The translations under genes were made by a program, and so were the position numbers. Under the pieces are notes generated by a model, which searched no databases, was not told where the DNA came from, and worked only from the letters and a program-made list of their open reading frames with translations. 64,000 nucleotides of DNA from Bradyrhizobium monzae (GTDB lineage: Bacteria; Pseudomonadota; Alphaproteobacteria; Rhizobiales; Xanthobacteraceae). Location of the stretch: the NCBI RefSeq assembly GCF_021458635.1, contig NZ_JAIRDQ010000001.1, forward strand, positions 1,488,001 through 1,552,000, given 5' to 3'. Positions 8,389 through 18,086 of the stretch are shown here, piece by piece. Within the stretch, counting starts at the first letter, position 1, and the number at the start of each line of letters is the position of its first letter.

Positions 8389-9852
8389 TTAACGTAACGT
8401 CATCTGTGGCCAGAACTTGGCCCAGGGCTGCGCCTGCTCGAACGCGGCCGCGATGCGGAAGATCGTGGGCTCGTCGAGCCAGGGCGCGATGATCTGAAGC
8501 CCGATCGGCATGCCATCGCGATCAAAGCCGCAGGGCAGCGTCGCGGCCGGAAGGCCGGCGAGATTGATCGGCCAGGTGAACGGCGACCAGCCGAGATGCG
8601 GATCGACCGTGCGGCCGTCAATCGTGTCGACGCCGATCTGGCCCGCCTCGAATGCGGTCACCGCGACCGTCGGCGTCACCAGCGCATCGACGCGCTCGAA
8701 CAATTTCAGGAACGCGTTGCGGGCCTGGCCGCGCCGGTAGTTGGCTTCGATATAATCCGTGCCGCTGTAGTGCCGGCCGGCACTGACGACATCGCGATAG
8801 TCGGCTTCGGAGCCTGCGAGATCGGCCGTGGTCTTGCTCGCAACCGCCGCCGCCTGTTCGGTGAAGGCGATCGGCTTCAGCGTGTGCTCCAAAATACCGG
8901 GATCGAGGCCCGGACCATCCATGGTGACTTGCGCGCCGCAGGAATCGAGAACGGCGATCGCCCTGTTGAACGCTGCGCGCACATCGGGGCTGATCGCGGC
9001 ATAACCGAGATCGGCGCTGGCGCCGATGCGAGTGCCATTCAACGGCGCAGCATTGGTGTCGAAGCGACGGGACGGCACGGGAAGACTTGCGGCATCGCGC
9101 ATGTCGTAGCCGGCAATGATCTCCAGCGTGAGCGCGGCATCCGCGACCGTCCGCGTGATCGGCCCGGTGTGCGCGAGCGAGGCCCAGGACGGCGGCGAGA
9201 AACCGGGCGAGCGCGGCACAAGGCCAAAGGTCGGTTTCAGCCCGAACACGCCGCAAAAGGACGACGGCACACGGATCGAGCCGACGCCGTCGGTGCCGAT
9301 CGCGATCGGGCCGCAACCGGCGGCGACGCCCGCCGCCGCGCCGCCGCTCGACCCGCCGCTGGTCCGGCCGGGATTCCAGGGGTTGCGCGTTGTCCCCGTG
9401 ACCGGGCTGTCGGCCGTCAGCTTGTAGCCGGACTCGCAAGTGGTGGTCTTGCAGGTGACGATCGCGCCGGATGCCTTCAGCGCCGACACCACGGCGGCAT
9501 CGACATCGGGCACGAACGCCTTGTTCATCGGTGAGCCGGCATAGGCCGGCACGCCCGCGACAAACACGAGGTCCTTGATCGTGACGGGCACGCCGGCGAG
9601 CGGACCCATGGCGTCGCCCGCGCGCATCTCCCTGGTGACGCGGTCGGCCTCTGCCCTCGCCTGCTCGTACATCGGTGTCACCACCGCGTTGCAGGCTTCA
9701 TTCGTGGCTTCGAGCGCGGCGATGGTATCGTCGACGACATCGCGCGGGGTGAACGCCTTGCGCCGGTAGCCCGCCATGATCTCGATTGCAGAAAGCGCGC
9801 CAAGGCCAGTCGGCGCCGGCGGGAAGGCCGCTCGGCCGGAACCATCAGTCAT
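8389..9852 (-). CDS. Amidase-signature enzyme
   Basis: A 487-residue amidase-signature hydrolase. The Ser-cisSer-Lys triad is visible: Lys in TIKDLVFVAG, the Ser-rich segment GGSSGGAAAGVA, and the nucleophile region GVGSIRVPSSFCG. Two consecutive ATGs follow AGGGTTG; the second (9852) has the better spacing. The gene begins just before the end of the FAD-subunit gene. As the last gene of an operon with a molybdenum hydroxylase and an ABC importer, it may open an amide, lactam or ring-derived intermediate. The family ranges from GatA-like to indoleacetamide hydrolases, so the substrate is not determined. Confidence 0.85.
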   Translation of the reverse strand: MTDGSGRAAFPPAPTGLGALSAIEIMAGYRRKAFTPRDVVDDTIAALEATNEACNAVVTPMYEQARAEADRVTREMRAGDAMGPLAGVPVTIKDLVFVAGVPAYAGSPMNKAFVPDVDAAVVSALKASGAIVTCKTTTCESGYKLTADSPVTGTTRNPWNPGRTSGGSSGGAAAGVAAGCGPIAIGTDGVGSIRVPSSFCGVFGLKPTFGLVPRSPGFSPPSWASLAHTGPITRTVADAALTLEIIAGYDMRDAASLPVPSRRFDTNAAPLNGTRIGASADLGYAAISPDVRAAFNRAIAVLDSCGAQVTMDGPGLDPGILEHTLKPIAFTEQAAAVASKTTADLAGSEADYRDVVSAGRHYSGTDYIEANYRRGQARNAFLKLFERVDALVTPTVAVTAFEAGQIGVDTIDGRTVDPHLGWSPFTWPINLAGLPAATLPCGFDRDGMPIGLQIIAPWLDEPTIFRIAAAFEQAQPWAKFWPQMTLR

Positions 9853-9868
9853 CATCAACCCTAAAGAG

Positions 9869-10666
9869 CTAGCTGAGCGCCGCATCGACGGCGCGCTTGG
9901 CCATCACCGTGACGAGATGCGCACGGTAGTCGGCTTCGGCATGGATATCGGAGGTGAGGCCGTCGTTGTCGATCTTGATCGCCGCGATTGCGGACGGATC
10001 GAAATTCTCCGACAGCGCCGCCTCCATCGGCGGCACGCGGAACACGCCGGGACCCGCGCCGGTTACGGCGACGCGGACGCCATCGGCGAATTTCGCGACG
10101 AACACGCCGACCAGCGCATAACGCGACGCCGGCGCCTTGAACTTTGTGTAACCTGCCCTCAGCGGTACGGGAAAGCGGATCGCGGTGATGATCTCGCCGG
10201 TTTCAAGCGCAGTCTCGAACAGGCCAAGGAAGAACTTGTCGGCCGCGATCTCGCGCGTGCTGGTGACGATGGCGGCACCGAGACCGAGCACGCCGGCGGG
10301 ATAATCCGCGGCCGGATCGTTGTTCGCGACGGACCCGCCGATGGTGCCGCGGCTGCGCACGGCGGGGTCGCCGATCATCGACGCCAGCGCCGCGAGCCCG
10401 GGGATTTTCGCCTGCACGAGCTTCGAGGCTGCCACCACAGCATGCGGCGTCATCGCGCCGATGGTGATGGTGGCACCGTCGTCGGTGATACCTTTGAGGT
10501 TTCCGAGTCTGGAGAGATCGACCAGCGCGGGCGGATTGGCCAGCCGCTGCTTCAGCGTCGGGATCAGCGTCATGCCGCCGGCGACGAGCTTGCTGTCCTC
10601 GATCGAGGTCAGGAGCTTGGCCGCGTCCGGGATCTGGTCGGGCTGGTGATAGGCAAATGGTTTCAT
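9869..10666 (-). CDS. Molybdenum hydroxylase FAD-binding subunit (CoxM-like)
   Basis: A 265-residue medium subunit of the xanthine dehydrogenase/CO dehydrogenase superfamily. It shows the two FAD-binding motifs of this family, AGGMTLIPTLKQ near residue 32 and GTIGGSVANNDPAAD near residue 107. The start follows GGAGGACATCAACA; a much longer open frame upstream is only a shadow of the large-subunit gene. FAD takes electrons from the [2Fe-2S] subunit and passes them to an acceptor. It is encoded 14 bases after the large subunit. Confidence 0.9.
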   Translation of the reverse strand: MKPFAYHQPDQIPDAAKLLTSIEDSKLVAGGMTLIPTLKQRLANPPALVDLSRLGNLKGITDDGATITIGAMTPHAVVAASKLVQAKIPGLAALASMIGDPAVRSRGTIGGSVANNDPAADYPAGVLGLGAAIVTSTREIAADKFFLGLFETALETGEIITAIRFPVPLRAGYTKFKAPASRYALVGVFVAKFADGVRVAVTGAGPGVFRVPPMEAALSENFDPSAIAAIKIDNDGLTSDIHAEADYRAHLVTVMAKRAVDAALS

Positions 10667-10680
10667 TGTTGATGTCCTCC

Positions 10681-13068
10681 CTATTCCGCGGCGACCGGCA
10701 GTGACGCGTTTTGCAGCAGGCGCCAGATCCGGTTGGGCGTTGCCGGCATGTCGACATGGGTGACGCCGAGATGCGACAGCGCGTCGACCACGGCGTTGAT
10801 GACGGCGGCCGGCGAGCCGATGGTGCCGACCTCGCCGCAGCCCTTCACGCCCATCGGGGTGTGCGTGCAGAGCGTGGAATGGGTCGCAACCTTCATCATC
10901 GGCATGTGGTCGGCCCGCGGCATGCAATAGTCCATCAACGAGCCCGACAGCAGCTGGCCCGAGCCTTCATCATAGACCGCGTTCTCGAACAGCGCCTGGC
11001 CGACACCCTGCACGATGCCGCCGTGCAGCTGGCCCTCGACGATCATCGGATTGATCACCGTGCCGACATCGTCCACCGCGGTGTAGCTCACCAGCGTCAC
11101 CGTGCCGGTCTCCGGATCGACCTCGACCTCGGCGATGTGGCAGCCGCCCGGATAGGTGAAGTTGACGGGATCGTAATAGGCCTGCTCCTCAAGCCCGGGC
11201 TCCAGCACCTCGAGCGGATAATTGTGCGGTACGTAAGCGGCCCCCGCGATCTCCTCGAACGACTTGATGCGGTCCGTGCCCGCGACCGAGAAGTTTCCGG
11301 CCTCGAACTGGATATCGACTTCGGCGGCCTCGAGCAGGTGCGCCGCGATCTTCTTGCCTTTCGCGATCACCTTGTCGGTCGCTTTCGACAGCGCCGCGCC
11401 GCCGACCACCAATGAGCGGGAGCCGTAGGTGCCCATGCCGAACTGGACGCGGTCGGTATCGCCGAACACGATGTCGACATCCTCAAAGGACACGCCAAGC
11501 TTCTCCGACACAATCTGTGCAAACGTCGTTTCGTGGCCTTGGCCGTGATTGTGCGTGCCGATCATGACCGTCACCTGGCCGGTCGGATGCACGCGTACCG
11601 TGGCGCTCTCGTAGAGACCGCCACGCGCACCGAGTCTTCCCGCGAAGCGCGACGGCGCAAGGCCGCAAGCCTCGACATAAGTGGAATAGCCGAGCCCGCG
11701 GAACTTGCCCTTGCTGGCGGAAGCAGCCTTGCGCACGCCAAAGTTCTTGACGTCGGCGGCTACAAGCGCGCCGTCGAGGCAGCCCATCGGATCACCGGAA
11801 TCGTACTGCACCAGCACCGGCGTCTGATAGGGATAGGCCTCCTTCGGGATCATGTTGCGGCGGCGGATCTCGACCCGATCGATGCCCATCTCGCTGGCTG
11901 CGACATCGACGATGCGCTCCAGCACGAAAGTCGCCTCGGGCCGGCCCGCGCCACGATAGGCGTCGACCGGAACGGTGTTGGTGAAGACCACCTTCACGTT
12001 GCAGTAAATTGCAGGCGTGGTGTAGACACCGCCGAGCAAGGGACCATAGAGATTGGTCGGGATGTTCGGTCCGAAGGTCGAGAGATAGCCGCCCATATTG
12101 GCGAGCGTATTGACGCGGAACGCCAGGAACTTTCCGTGTTCATCGAGCGCCAGCTCGGCTTCGGTGACGTGATCGCGGCCGTGGCGATCCGACACGTAGC
12201 CCTCCGAACGGCTCGCCACCCATTTGATCGGCCGCTTTACACGCTTGGCGGCCCAGGTGATCACGGCCTCCTCGCCATAGTGGAACTGCTTGACGCCGAA
12301 GCCGCCGCCGACGTCGGGCGCAACCACACGCAGCTTGTGCTGCGGAATGTTCAGCACCAGCGCGCCCATCAGGAAGCGCACGACGTGCGGGAACTGGCTG
12401 GTGGTCCATAGCGTGAAGCGATCGGTGCCCGGCTCGTACTCCGCGATCGCCGCGCGCGGCTCCATCGGGTTGCCGATCAGGCGGTTGTTGACGAGGCTGA
12501 GCTTGGCGACATGCGCTGCTTTCCGGAACGCGGTTTCGACCGCGCCCTTGTCACCGAGCTCCCAGTCGCAGCAGATGTTGTTCGGCACGTCGTCGAACAA
12601 TTGCGGCGCGCCGGGCCTGACAGCCTCGAGCACCCCGACCACGGAGGGCAGCACCTCGTAGTCGATCGTCAGCAGCTCGGCCGCAGCATTGGCCTGCTCC
12701 GGGGTCTCGGCGATGACGAAGGCGACCATGTCGCCGACGTAGCGCACCTTGCCCTGCGCTAGCATCGGGAACGGTGGCTCCTTCATCGGCACGCCCTTCG
12801 CGTCCGAGATACCCCAGCCGCAAGGCAGCCCGCCCAGCCCCTCGACCTTGACGTCATCGCCGGTCAGAACCGCGATGACGCCGGCCGAGGCCAGCGCCGC
12901 GCTCTTGTCGACGCCACGCAGCACCGCATGCCCGTGCGGCGAGCGCACGAACACGCCCGCCGTCATGCCCGGACGCTTGATGTCGGAGACGTAATTTCCG
13001 CGGCCGGTAAGGAAGCGCTGATCCTCTTTCCGCTTCGGAGCAGCGCCGATGCCGATCACATTGCCCAT
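10681..13068 (-). CDS. Molybdenum hydroxylase large subunit (CoxL-like, form II)
   Basis: A 795-residue molybdopterin-binding subunit. Visible markers are VGGGFGVK near residue 260, AYRGAGRPE near residue 370, and [12 protein letters not shown] near the C-terminus, the last carrying the catalytic Glu. AYRGAGR is the form II signature; true CO dehydrogenases (form I) have AYRCSFR, so this is not expected to be a classic CO dehydrogenase. The ATG at 13068 is spaced correctly from AAGGGAG and lies two bases after the small-subunit stop. The enzyme probably hydroxylates an aldehyde or N-heterocycle. No XdhC/CoxDEF maturation genes are visible in the window. Confidence 0.92.
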   Translation of the reverse strand: MGNVIGIGAAPKRKEDQRFLTGRGNYVSDIKRPGMTAGVFVRSPHGHAVLRGVDKSAALASAGVIAVLTGDDVKVEGLGGLPCGWGISDAKGVPMKEPPFPMLAQGKVRYVGDMVAFVIAETPEQANAAAELLTIDYEVLPSVVGVLEAVRPGAPQLFDDVPNNICCDWELGDKGAVETAFRKAAHVAKLSLVNNRLIGNPMEPRAAIAEYEPGTDRFTLWTTSQFPHVVRFLMGALVLNIPQHKLRVVAPDVGGGFGVKQFHYGEEAVITWAAKRVKRPIKWVASRSEGYVSDRHGRDHVTEAELALDEHGKFLAFRVNTLANMGGYLSTFGPNIPTNLYGPLLGGVYTTPAIYCNVKVVFTNTVPVDAYRGAGRPEATFVLERIVDVAASEMGIDRVEIRRRNMIPKEAYPYQTPVLVQYDSGDPMGCLDGALVAADVKNFGVRKAASASKGKFRGLGYSTYVEACGLAPSRFAGRLGARGGLYESATVRVHPTGQVTVMIGTHNHGQGHETTFAQIVSEKLGVSFEDVDIVFGDTDRVQFGMGTYGSRSLVVGGAALSKATDKVIAKGKKIAAHLLEAAEVDIQFEAGNFSVAGTDRIKSFEEIAGAAYVPHNYPLEVLEPGLEEQAYYDPVNFTYPGGCHIAEVEVDPETGTVTLVSYTAVDDVGTVINPMIVEGQLHGGIVQGVGQALFENAVYDEGSGQLLSGSLMDYCMPRADHMPMMKVATHSTLCTHTPMGVKGCGEVGTIGSPAAVINAVVDALSHLGVTHVDMPATPNRIWRLLQNASLPVAAE

Positions 13069-13070
13069 GG

Positions 13071-13562
13071 TCACTCTCCCTTGGCGGCGTTCATGGCGGC
13101 GGCGCCGGCCATCACCGAGACGACGATGTTCTGGTAGCCGGTGCAGCGGCAGATATTGCCTTCGAGGCCATGACGAACATCGGACTCGGTCAGATCAGGC
13201 TTCTCCGCGGCGAGCGCGATCGCGGTCATCAGCATGCCCGGCGTGCAGAAGCCGCATTGCAGGCCGTGATGCTCGCGGAACGCCTCCTGCATCGGATGCA
13301 TCTGGTTCGAGCCGGGTGCACCTTGCAGACCTTCAATGGTAAGAAGCGTCGCGCCGTCGAGCGCGGGCGCCAGCAGCGTGCAGCTCTTCACCGGCAAGCC
13401 GTCGAGATGCACCACGCAGGCGCCGCATTGGCTGGTGTCGCAACCAATATGGGTGCCCGTGAGATTGAGCTGCTCGCGCAGCAGCTCGGCGACGAGCGTC
13501 GCGGGTTCGACATCCACGGTGGTGGGCCGGCCGTTGAGTGTGAAGGATATCTGCAAGGTCAT
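13071..13562 (-). CDS. Molybdenum hydroxylase [2Fe-2S] small subunit (CoxS-like)
   Basis: A 163-residue iron-sulfur subunit. The plant-type cluster cysteines lie in GCDTSQCGACVVHLDG and VKSC. The second cluster, next to the molybdenum cofactor, is held by LQCGFCTPGML and GNICRCTGY. It carries electrons from molybdopterin to FAD. The first residues MTLQISFTLNGRPTTVDVE fit the family start. It is the first of the three hydroxylase genes (order small-large-medium) and follows the ABC ATPase gene by 20 bases, so one transcript is likely. Confidence 0.93.
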   Translation of the reverse strand: MTLQISFTLNGRPTTVDVEPATLVAELLREQLNLTGTHIGCDTSQCGACVVHLDGLPVKSCTLLAPALDGATLLTIEGLQGAPGSNQMHPMQEAFREHHGLQCGFCTPGMLMTAIALAAEKPDLTESDVRHGLEGNICRCTGYQNIVVSVMAGAAAMNAAKGE

Positions 13563-13582
13563 ACTCCTGCGCGATGGGGCTT

Positions 13583-14689
13583 TTAGGCGAGTGGAAGCGC
13601 GCTGCCGGTGGCCCATGTGGCCATGACGACATCGCCGACGGTGAAGGGATCTGCGAAAAAGGTCTTCTCCGGCACGTACGCGACGAACTCGTCGTCCGGC
13701 ACGGTGTCGAGCATGACCTTGACGAAATAGCCCTGGTATTCGATCGCGAGCACGCGGCTCGGCAGCGACGTGGTATAGCCCGGCGGCAAGTCCCTGCCCG
13801 GCCTGACCAGCGCGACGTCGTCGCGGCGCACGGCAATATCGACCTTGTCGCCGACGCTAACGCTCGGGCGCGCCTGAAGCGGCACTTCTATGCCCGACGG
13901 CGCCGCCTGCGCCAGCGTGAAGCTGGCGCCGTTGACCTTCTCGACCCGGCCGGAGAGCACGTTCTGGCCGCCCATGAACGCGGCGACATAGCGATCGTGC
14001 GGATGAGCGTAGACGTCGCGCGCTGCGCCCGCCTGCTTGATCTTGCCCTGCTCCATCACCACCACGAGATCGGCGAGCGCGATCGCCTCGAGCTGGGTGT
14101 GGGTGACGTGGATGAAGGTGATGCCGAGCTCCTGCTGCATCCGGCGCAGCTCCTGGCGCATCTGAACACGGAGCTGCTCGTCGAGCGCCGACAGCGGCTC
14201 GTCGAGCAGCAGCACGCGCGGCTCGGTGATCGCGGCGCGCGCCAGCGCCACGCGCTGCTGCTGGCCGCCGGAGAGCTGCGCCGGCAGGCGGTCGGCGAAT
14301 TGCGTCAGCCGTACCTTTTCGATCATGGCGTCGGCGGCGCGCAGGCGGTCGGTCTTGGATTGGCCTCGCACACGCAGCGCAAAAGCGATGTTCTCGCGCA
14401 CCGTCAGATGCGGGAACAGCGCGTAGGACTGGAACATCATCGCGGTGCGACGCTGCACCGGCGCGAGCCCGACGACGTTCTGGCCGCCGATCACGATCTC
14501 GCCCGCAGTCGGGTCCTCGTGGCCTGCGATCATGCGCAGGATCGTGGTCTTGCCGCAGCCGGACGGGCCGATGAAGCAGCAATAGGCGCCATCCGCGATC
14601 TTGAGATTGACGCCGTCGACCACATTGGTGACGCCATCAAAGCTCTTGCAGACACCCGCCAGTTCGATATCGCCGCGATCGTTCTTCAT
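13583..14689 (-). CDS. ABC transporter ATP-binding protein (spermidine/putrescine type)
   Basis: A 368-residue ATPase of the PotA/polyamine-type importer family. Walker A is GPSGCGKTT (near residue 42), the signature is LSGGQQQRVALARA, Walker B is VLLLDEPLSALD, and the switch His is in FIHVTHTQLEA. The C-terminal 120 residues look like a TOBE domain. It energises the two permeases encoded just upstream. The gap to the hydroxylase small-subunit gene is short, tying import to oxidation of the substrate. Confidence 0.93.
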   Translation of the reverse strand: MKNDRGDIELAGVCKSFDGVTNVVDGVNLKIADGAYCCFIGPSGCGKTTILRMIAGHEDPTAGEIVIGGQNVVGLAPVQRRTAMMFQSYALFPHLTVRENIAFALRVRGQSKTDRLRAADAMIEKVRLTQFADRLPAQLSGGQQQRVALARAAITEPRVLLLDEPLSALDEQLRVQMRQELRRMQQELGITFIHVTHTQLEAIALADLVVVMEQGKIKQAGAARDVYAHPHDRYVAAFMGGQNVLSGRVEKVNGASFTLAQAAPSGIEVPLQARPSVSVGDKVDIAVRRDDVALVRPGRDLPPGYTTSLPSRVLAIEYQGYFVKVMLDTVPDDEFVAYVPEKTFFADPFTVGDVVMATWATGSALPLA

Positions 14690-14702
14690 TCCTGACCCTT
14701 GC

Positions 14703-15593
14703 TCAACCCTTTGCGCTGCTGCCGCGCTTCTTCTGGATCAGCACGATGGTGCCGAGGCTTGCACCTATGACGACGAAGGAAACGATGGTGGTCACCGTGC
14801 CGAGCGCGTAGAGCGATGGCGAGGTAACGTTCAGCGTCATGCTCCAGATTTCCAATGGCAGCGTGTTCAGCGAGCCCGCGGTCTGGAGACTGCGGGCGAA
14901 CTCGTCATAGGAGAGCGTGAAGCCGAACAGCGCGACCGCAACGAGGCCGGGCGCGAGCACTGGGATCATCACCAGCCGGATCGACTGCCAGCGGCTGGCG
15001 CCGAGATCGTAGGCCGCCTCCTCCCAGACATGGTTGAAGCGCGACATCACCGCGAACATCACCAGCACGCCGAACGGCAGCGTCCAGGACAGCTGCGCAC
15101 CGAGCGCCGAGGTGTACCAGCTCGCATTCAGGCCCAGCGCCTGGAACAGCAGCCCGGTGCCGAGGCCGAGCACCAGGCCCGGCGCGACCAGGCTGCCGAT
15201 CATCATGTAGAAGACGACGGTGTCGCCGTGAAAGCGCTTGCGGAAGCCGAGCCCGGCGAGGAACGACACCACCACAGTGATGACGGTGACGATGATCGCG
15301 AGCTTGATCGAGCGGTCGAACGAACCCTTGACGTCGCCGGTCCGCACCTGAGTGAAGAGGTCGACGAACCAGTGCAGCGAATGGCCCTTCATCGGAAACA
15401 CCAGGCCGCCGCGGATATCCTGGAACGACAGGATGTAGATGCAGAACATCGGGCCATAGAGCGCGATCACGTAGAGCCCGAACAGCGTCGCCAGCAGGTA
15501 GAACGTCCAGGGCCGGCCGCCCTTGCTCGGAGCGATCGCCTTGGTCGTCGCGGGCGCAACCGTTTCGGGCATGTCGGCGAGAACCGCGCTCAT
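14703..15593 (-). CDS. ABC transporter permease (PotC-like)
   Basis: A 296-residue inner-membrane permease with about six transmembrane segments. The EAA loop (WEEAAYDLGASRWQSIRLVMIPVL) contacts the ATPase. The N-terminus carries a 30-residue cytosolic extension. Its ATG overlaps the stop of the preceding permease gene (ATGA), a sign of coupled translation. Confidence 0.9.
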   Translation of the reverse strand: MSAVLADMPETVAPATTKAIAPSKGGRPWTFYLLATLFGLYVIALYGPMFCIYILSFQDIRGGLVFPMKGHSLHWFVDLFTQVRTGDVKGSFDRSIKLAIIVTVITVVVSFLAGLGFRKRFHGDTVVFYMMIGSLVAPGLVLGLGTGLLFQALGLNASWYTSALGAQLSWTLPFGVLVMFAVMSRFNHVWEEAAYDLGASRWQSIRLVMIPVLAPGLVAVALFGFTLSYDEFARSLQTAGSLNTLPLEIWSMTLNVTSPSLYALGTVTTIVSFVVIGASLGTIVLIQKKRGSSAKG

Positions 15594-16492
15594 CGCGCGA
15601 TCTCCTGCCGGATATCGACGGTGCGCAGGATCAGCGAGACGATCGCCACCAGCACCAGCGTCAACAGCACGGCGCTCGCCGCCGCGGTCGGATATTGCAG
15701 CACGCCGACATCCTCGTAGAACGCGCTGACGACGGAGGCCGAGCCGCCGCCGGACATCACCTTGACCACGAAGAAGTCACCCATCACGATCGACACCACG
15801 AAGATGGTGCCGAGCGCGATGCCGCTCTTCGACATCGGCACCACGATCAGGCGCATGATGTCGAACCGGCTGGCGCCGGCGTCGATCGCGGCCTCGATCA
15901 GCTTCTTGTCGATCCGCGCCATGGAATTGAAGATCGGCACGATCATGAAGATCGTGAGCTGGTGGACATAGGCGATGACCACCGCGAGGTCGGAGAACAG
16001 CAGCACTTCCAGCGGCTGATGGATCACGCCCATCGCCAGCAGCGCTTGGTTGATCAGGCCTTCCTTGCCGAGCAGCGGGATCCAGGAAATCATCCGGATG
16101 ATGTTCGAGGTCCAGAACGGCACGGTGCACAGCAGGAACAGGCCGATCGCCAGCAACTGGTTGCGGACATGAAACACCAGAAAATAGGCGACGAAAAAGC
16201 CGATGATCAGCGTGAAGACCCAGGTCAGCACCGTGAACTTGATGGTCGCCAGATACAGTTTCAGCGTCAGCGCCGAGTGCAGCACCTCGACATAGCTCGT
16301 GAGCGTGAAGCCCGGCGTCAGCCCGCCAAAGCCGTCGGTGGCGAAGAAGCTCGCGGCCAGCACCACCAGGATCGGCGCCACGAAGAACGGCACGAGCACC
16401 AGGACCAGCGGCGAGACGTAGAGCCAGCCGGCGAGATTGGCGCGTGCGGGACTTGAGTTTGGACTTGAGCTTGGACTTGGACTGGGCTGCAT
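15590..16492 (-). CDS. ABC transporter permease (PotB-like)
   Basis: A 300-residue permease with six predicted membrane segments and an EAA-like loop (KLIEAAIDAGASRFDIMRLIVVP). The first 17 residues are almost only Ser, Pro and Asn, encoded by a short 12-base tandem repeat. The extension may be a slippage product and the start could lie a few codons later. It follows the binding-protein gene after an 82-base gap holding a strong hairpin. Confidence 0.88.
   Translation of the reverse strand: MQPSPSPSSSPNSSPARANLAGWLYVSPLVLVLVPFFVAPILVVLAASFFATDGFGGLTPGFTLTSYVEVLHSALTLKLYLATIKFTVLTWVFTLIIGFFVAYFLVFHVRNQLLAIGLFLLCTVPFWTSNIIRMISWIPLLGKEGLINQALLAMGVIHQPLEVLLFSDLAVVIAYVHQLTIFMIVPIFNSMARIDKKLIEAAIDAGASRFDIMRLIVVPMSKSGIALGTIFVVSIVMGDFFVVKVMSGGGSASVVSAFYEDVGVLQYPTAAASAVLLTLVLVAIVSLILRTVDIRQEIAR
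16449..16486. repeat. 12-base tandem repeat inside the permease start
   Basis: GGACTTGAG(T/C)TT is repeated with small changes about three times on the plus strand. On the coding strand it produces the Ser/Pro-rich N-terminus of the permease, so copy-number changes would lengthen or shorten that tail without a frameshift. Confidence 0.6.
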
Positions 16493-16522
16493 GTCAGCAA
16501 TTGCCTCGAAGTCGGTCTTGTC

Positions 16523-16548
16523 GCACCGGCGCGTGACGGCGCCGGTGC
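16523..16548. other. Intra-operon hairpin between binding protein and permease genes
   Basis: GCACCGGCGC and GCGCCGGTGC form a perfect 10-bp stem around a six-base loop. No U-run follows on the minus strand, so a full Rho-independent terminator is unlikely. Hairpins at this position after a binding-protein gene often protect its mRNA 3' end, giving more binding protein than permease. The structure is seen; the role is inferred. Confidence 0.6.
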
Positions 16549-16574
16549 TTCGTTTCAGTCAGGGAAAGCAGGTT

Positions 16575-17936
16575 TCAGGCCACCTTGAAGTCGTTCCAGC
16601 GCTTGTTCATGTACGCCGCCTCGTCCATCAGCGTGTTCCAGCACGAGATGTTCTTGACGCGGTCAAGGAACGAGCCGCCGTCGCGCTTGGTGCCGGCCTT
16701 CTCCATCGGCACGCCATAGGGATCGTTGATGACTTCAGGCGCCGGCTTGCCGTCGTACCAGAAGTCCCATTCGGCCGCGGTCAGGAACTTCTTCGCGGTC
16801 GACGGCACCGGGCTGTAATAGCCGTAGCGTCCGACGAAGCCGCCCTGCCAGCCCGACAGGTACCAGTTGAGATATTCGTAGGCGGCGTCGAGCTTCTTGC
16901 CGGAGAGGTGCTTCATCAGCCCCATGCCGTTGCACCAGCCGCGATAGCCTTCCTTGCCGTTCTTGACGTTGACCGGCGCGTAGACGCAGGGGATTTCCTT
17001 GACGCGCACCGCGGCGACGGCCGGCGACCACATTGACTGGATCACGACTTCGCCCGCGGCCATCAGTTGCACAGACTGGTCGAAAGTGGTCCAGGTCGCG
17101 CGGAACTGGCCCTGCTTCTTCAGCTCGATCAGCTTGTTGCAGGTGAAGTCGATCTCCTCCTTGGTCATGTTGCCCTTGTTGCCGTACTTGATCAGCCCGG
17201 CGCTTTCGAAGCAGAGCGCGGCATCCATGATGCCGATCGCGGGCACGTCGAGGATCGCGGCCTTGCCCTTGAACTTGGGGTCGATCAGATCCTTCCACTC
17301 GGTCACTTCGTGGCCGACGAGGTCCGGGCGGTAACCGATGGAATCGGCGTTGTAGACCTGCGGCAGGAAGGTCGCCCATTCCGTGACGCCGTCATTCAGA
17401 TCGGTTGAATCGGACTTGGCGATGTACATCGCCTCGTAGGGCGAGATGCCCTGGCGCGGGATCTTGTGGCCGTCGATCTCGCCCTTGGTGAAGATCGGCA
17501 GGATGTTGTCGAACTCCTTGATCTTCTTGACCTCGATGCCCTGGATCACGCTGCGCTTGGCGGCCAGCTTGGCCTGCCAGCCTTCGAGATCGGCGATATC
17601 GACCGTATTAGGCTGGCTTATGAAGCGGTTGATGGCGGCGGAGGTGTCGAGGTTCTGCATCGTCACCTTGAAGCCGAGATCCTTGGCGGCCTGGTCCCCG
17701 ATCGCCTTCACGACGGAATAGGACACGCCGACATGACGCAGCTCGATGTCCTTGATTTCCTGCGCCCAGATGGTCGGAAATCCGCGGATCGCATCCGACC
17801 CTGCGGCGGCGCCGGCAATTGCGGCCGCCCCCTTCAACAGCGTGCGCCGGCTCAGCTTTTTCGTCGACTTGACGTCCGTTTTGGCTCCCGTTCCCGCCGG
17901 ATCGGAAGTGAACGTCCCCTTAGTCCCATCAGACAT
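16575..17936 (-). CDS. ABC transporter substrate-binding protein (spermidine/putrescine type), Tat-exported
   Basis: A 453-residue periplasmic binding protein of the extracellular solute-binding family 1/PotD type. The N-terminus has a twin-arginine signal near residue 30 (KLSRRTLLKGAAAIAGAAAG). The mature part includes DIADLEGWQAKLA, SMWSPAVAAVRVKEI and YEYLNWYLSGWQGG. The chosen ATG follows GAGGG at good spacing. It heads the importer operon that continues into molybdenum hydroxylase and amidase genes. Binding proteins of this family take polyamines, but also opines, aminophosphonates and other small organics, so the ligand is open. Confidence 0.88.
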   Translation of the reverse strand: MSDGTKGTFTSDPAGTGAKTDVKSTKKLSRRTLLKGAAAIAGAAAGSDAIRGFPTIWAQEIKDIELRHVGVSYSVVKAIGDQAAKDLGFKVTMQNLDTSAAINRFISQPNTVDIADLEGWQAKLAAKRSVIQGIEVKKIKEFDNILPIFTKGEIDGHKIPRQGISPYEAMYIAKSDSTDLNDGVTEWATFLPQVYNADSIGYRPDLVGHEVTEWKDLIDPKFKGKAAILDVPAIGIMDAALCFESAGLIKYGNKGNMTKEEIDFTCNKLIELKKQGQFRATWTTFDQSVQLMAAGEVVIQSMWSPAVAAVRVKEIPCVYAPVNVKNGKEGYRGWCNGMGLMKHLSGKKLDAAYEYLNWYLSGWQGGFVGRYGYYSPVPSTAKKFLTAAEWDFWYDGKPAPEVINDPYGVPMEKAGTKRDGGSFLDRVKNISCWNTLMDEAAYMNKRWNDFKVA

Positions 17937-18086
17937 GGCAACCCTCATTGGTTACGATGAACGCTCGCACCGATCGCCATTGATCGGCTGCTTAGGTGAT
18001 CATTGCGCGAGGCTAGGGGCGGAACTTTGCGAAGTAAAATTGGAAGTAAAAATTCGCCGTATAAACGCGGCTAATGGATCAGGCCG

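Noticed and set aside
10681..13562. Carbon monoxide dehydrogenase (coxSLM)
   Set aside because: The large subunit has AYRGAGR, not the AYRCSFR motif of form I CO dehydrogenase, and no cox maturation genes are present.
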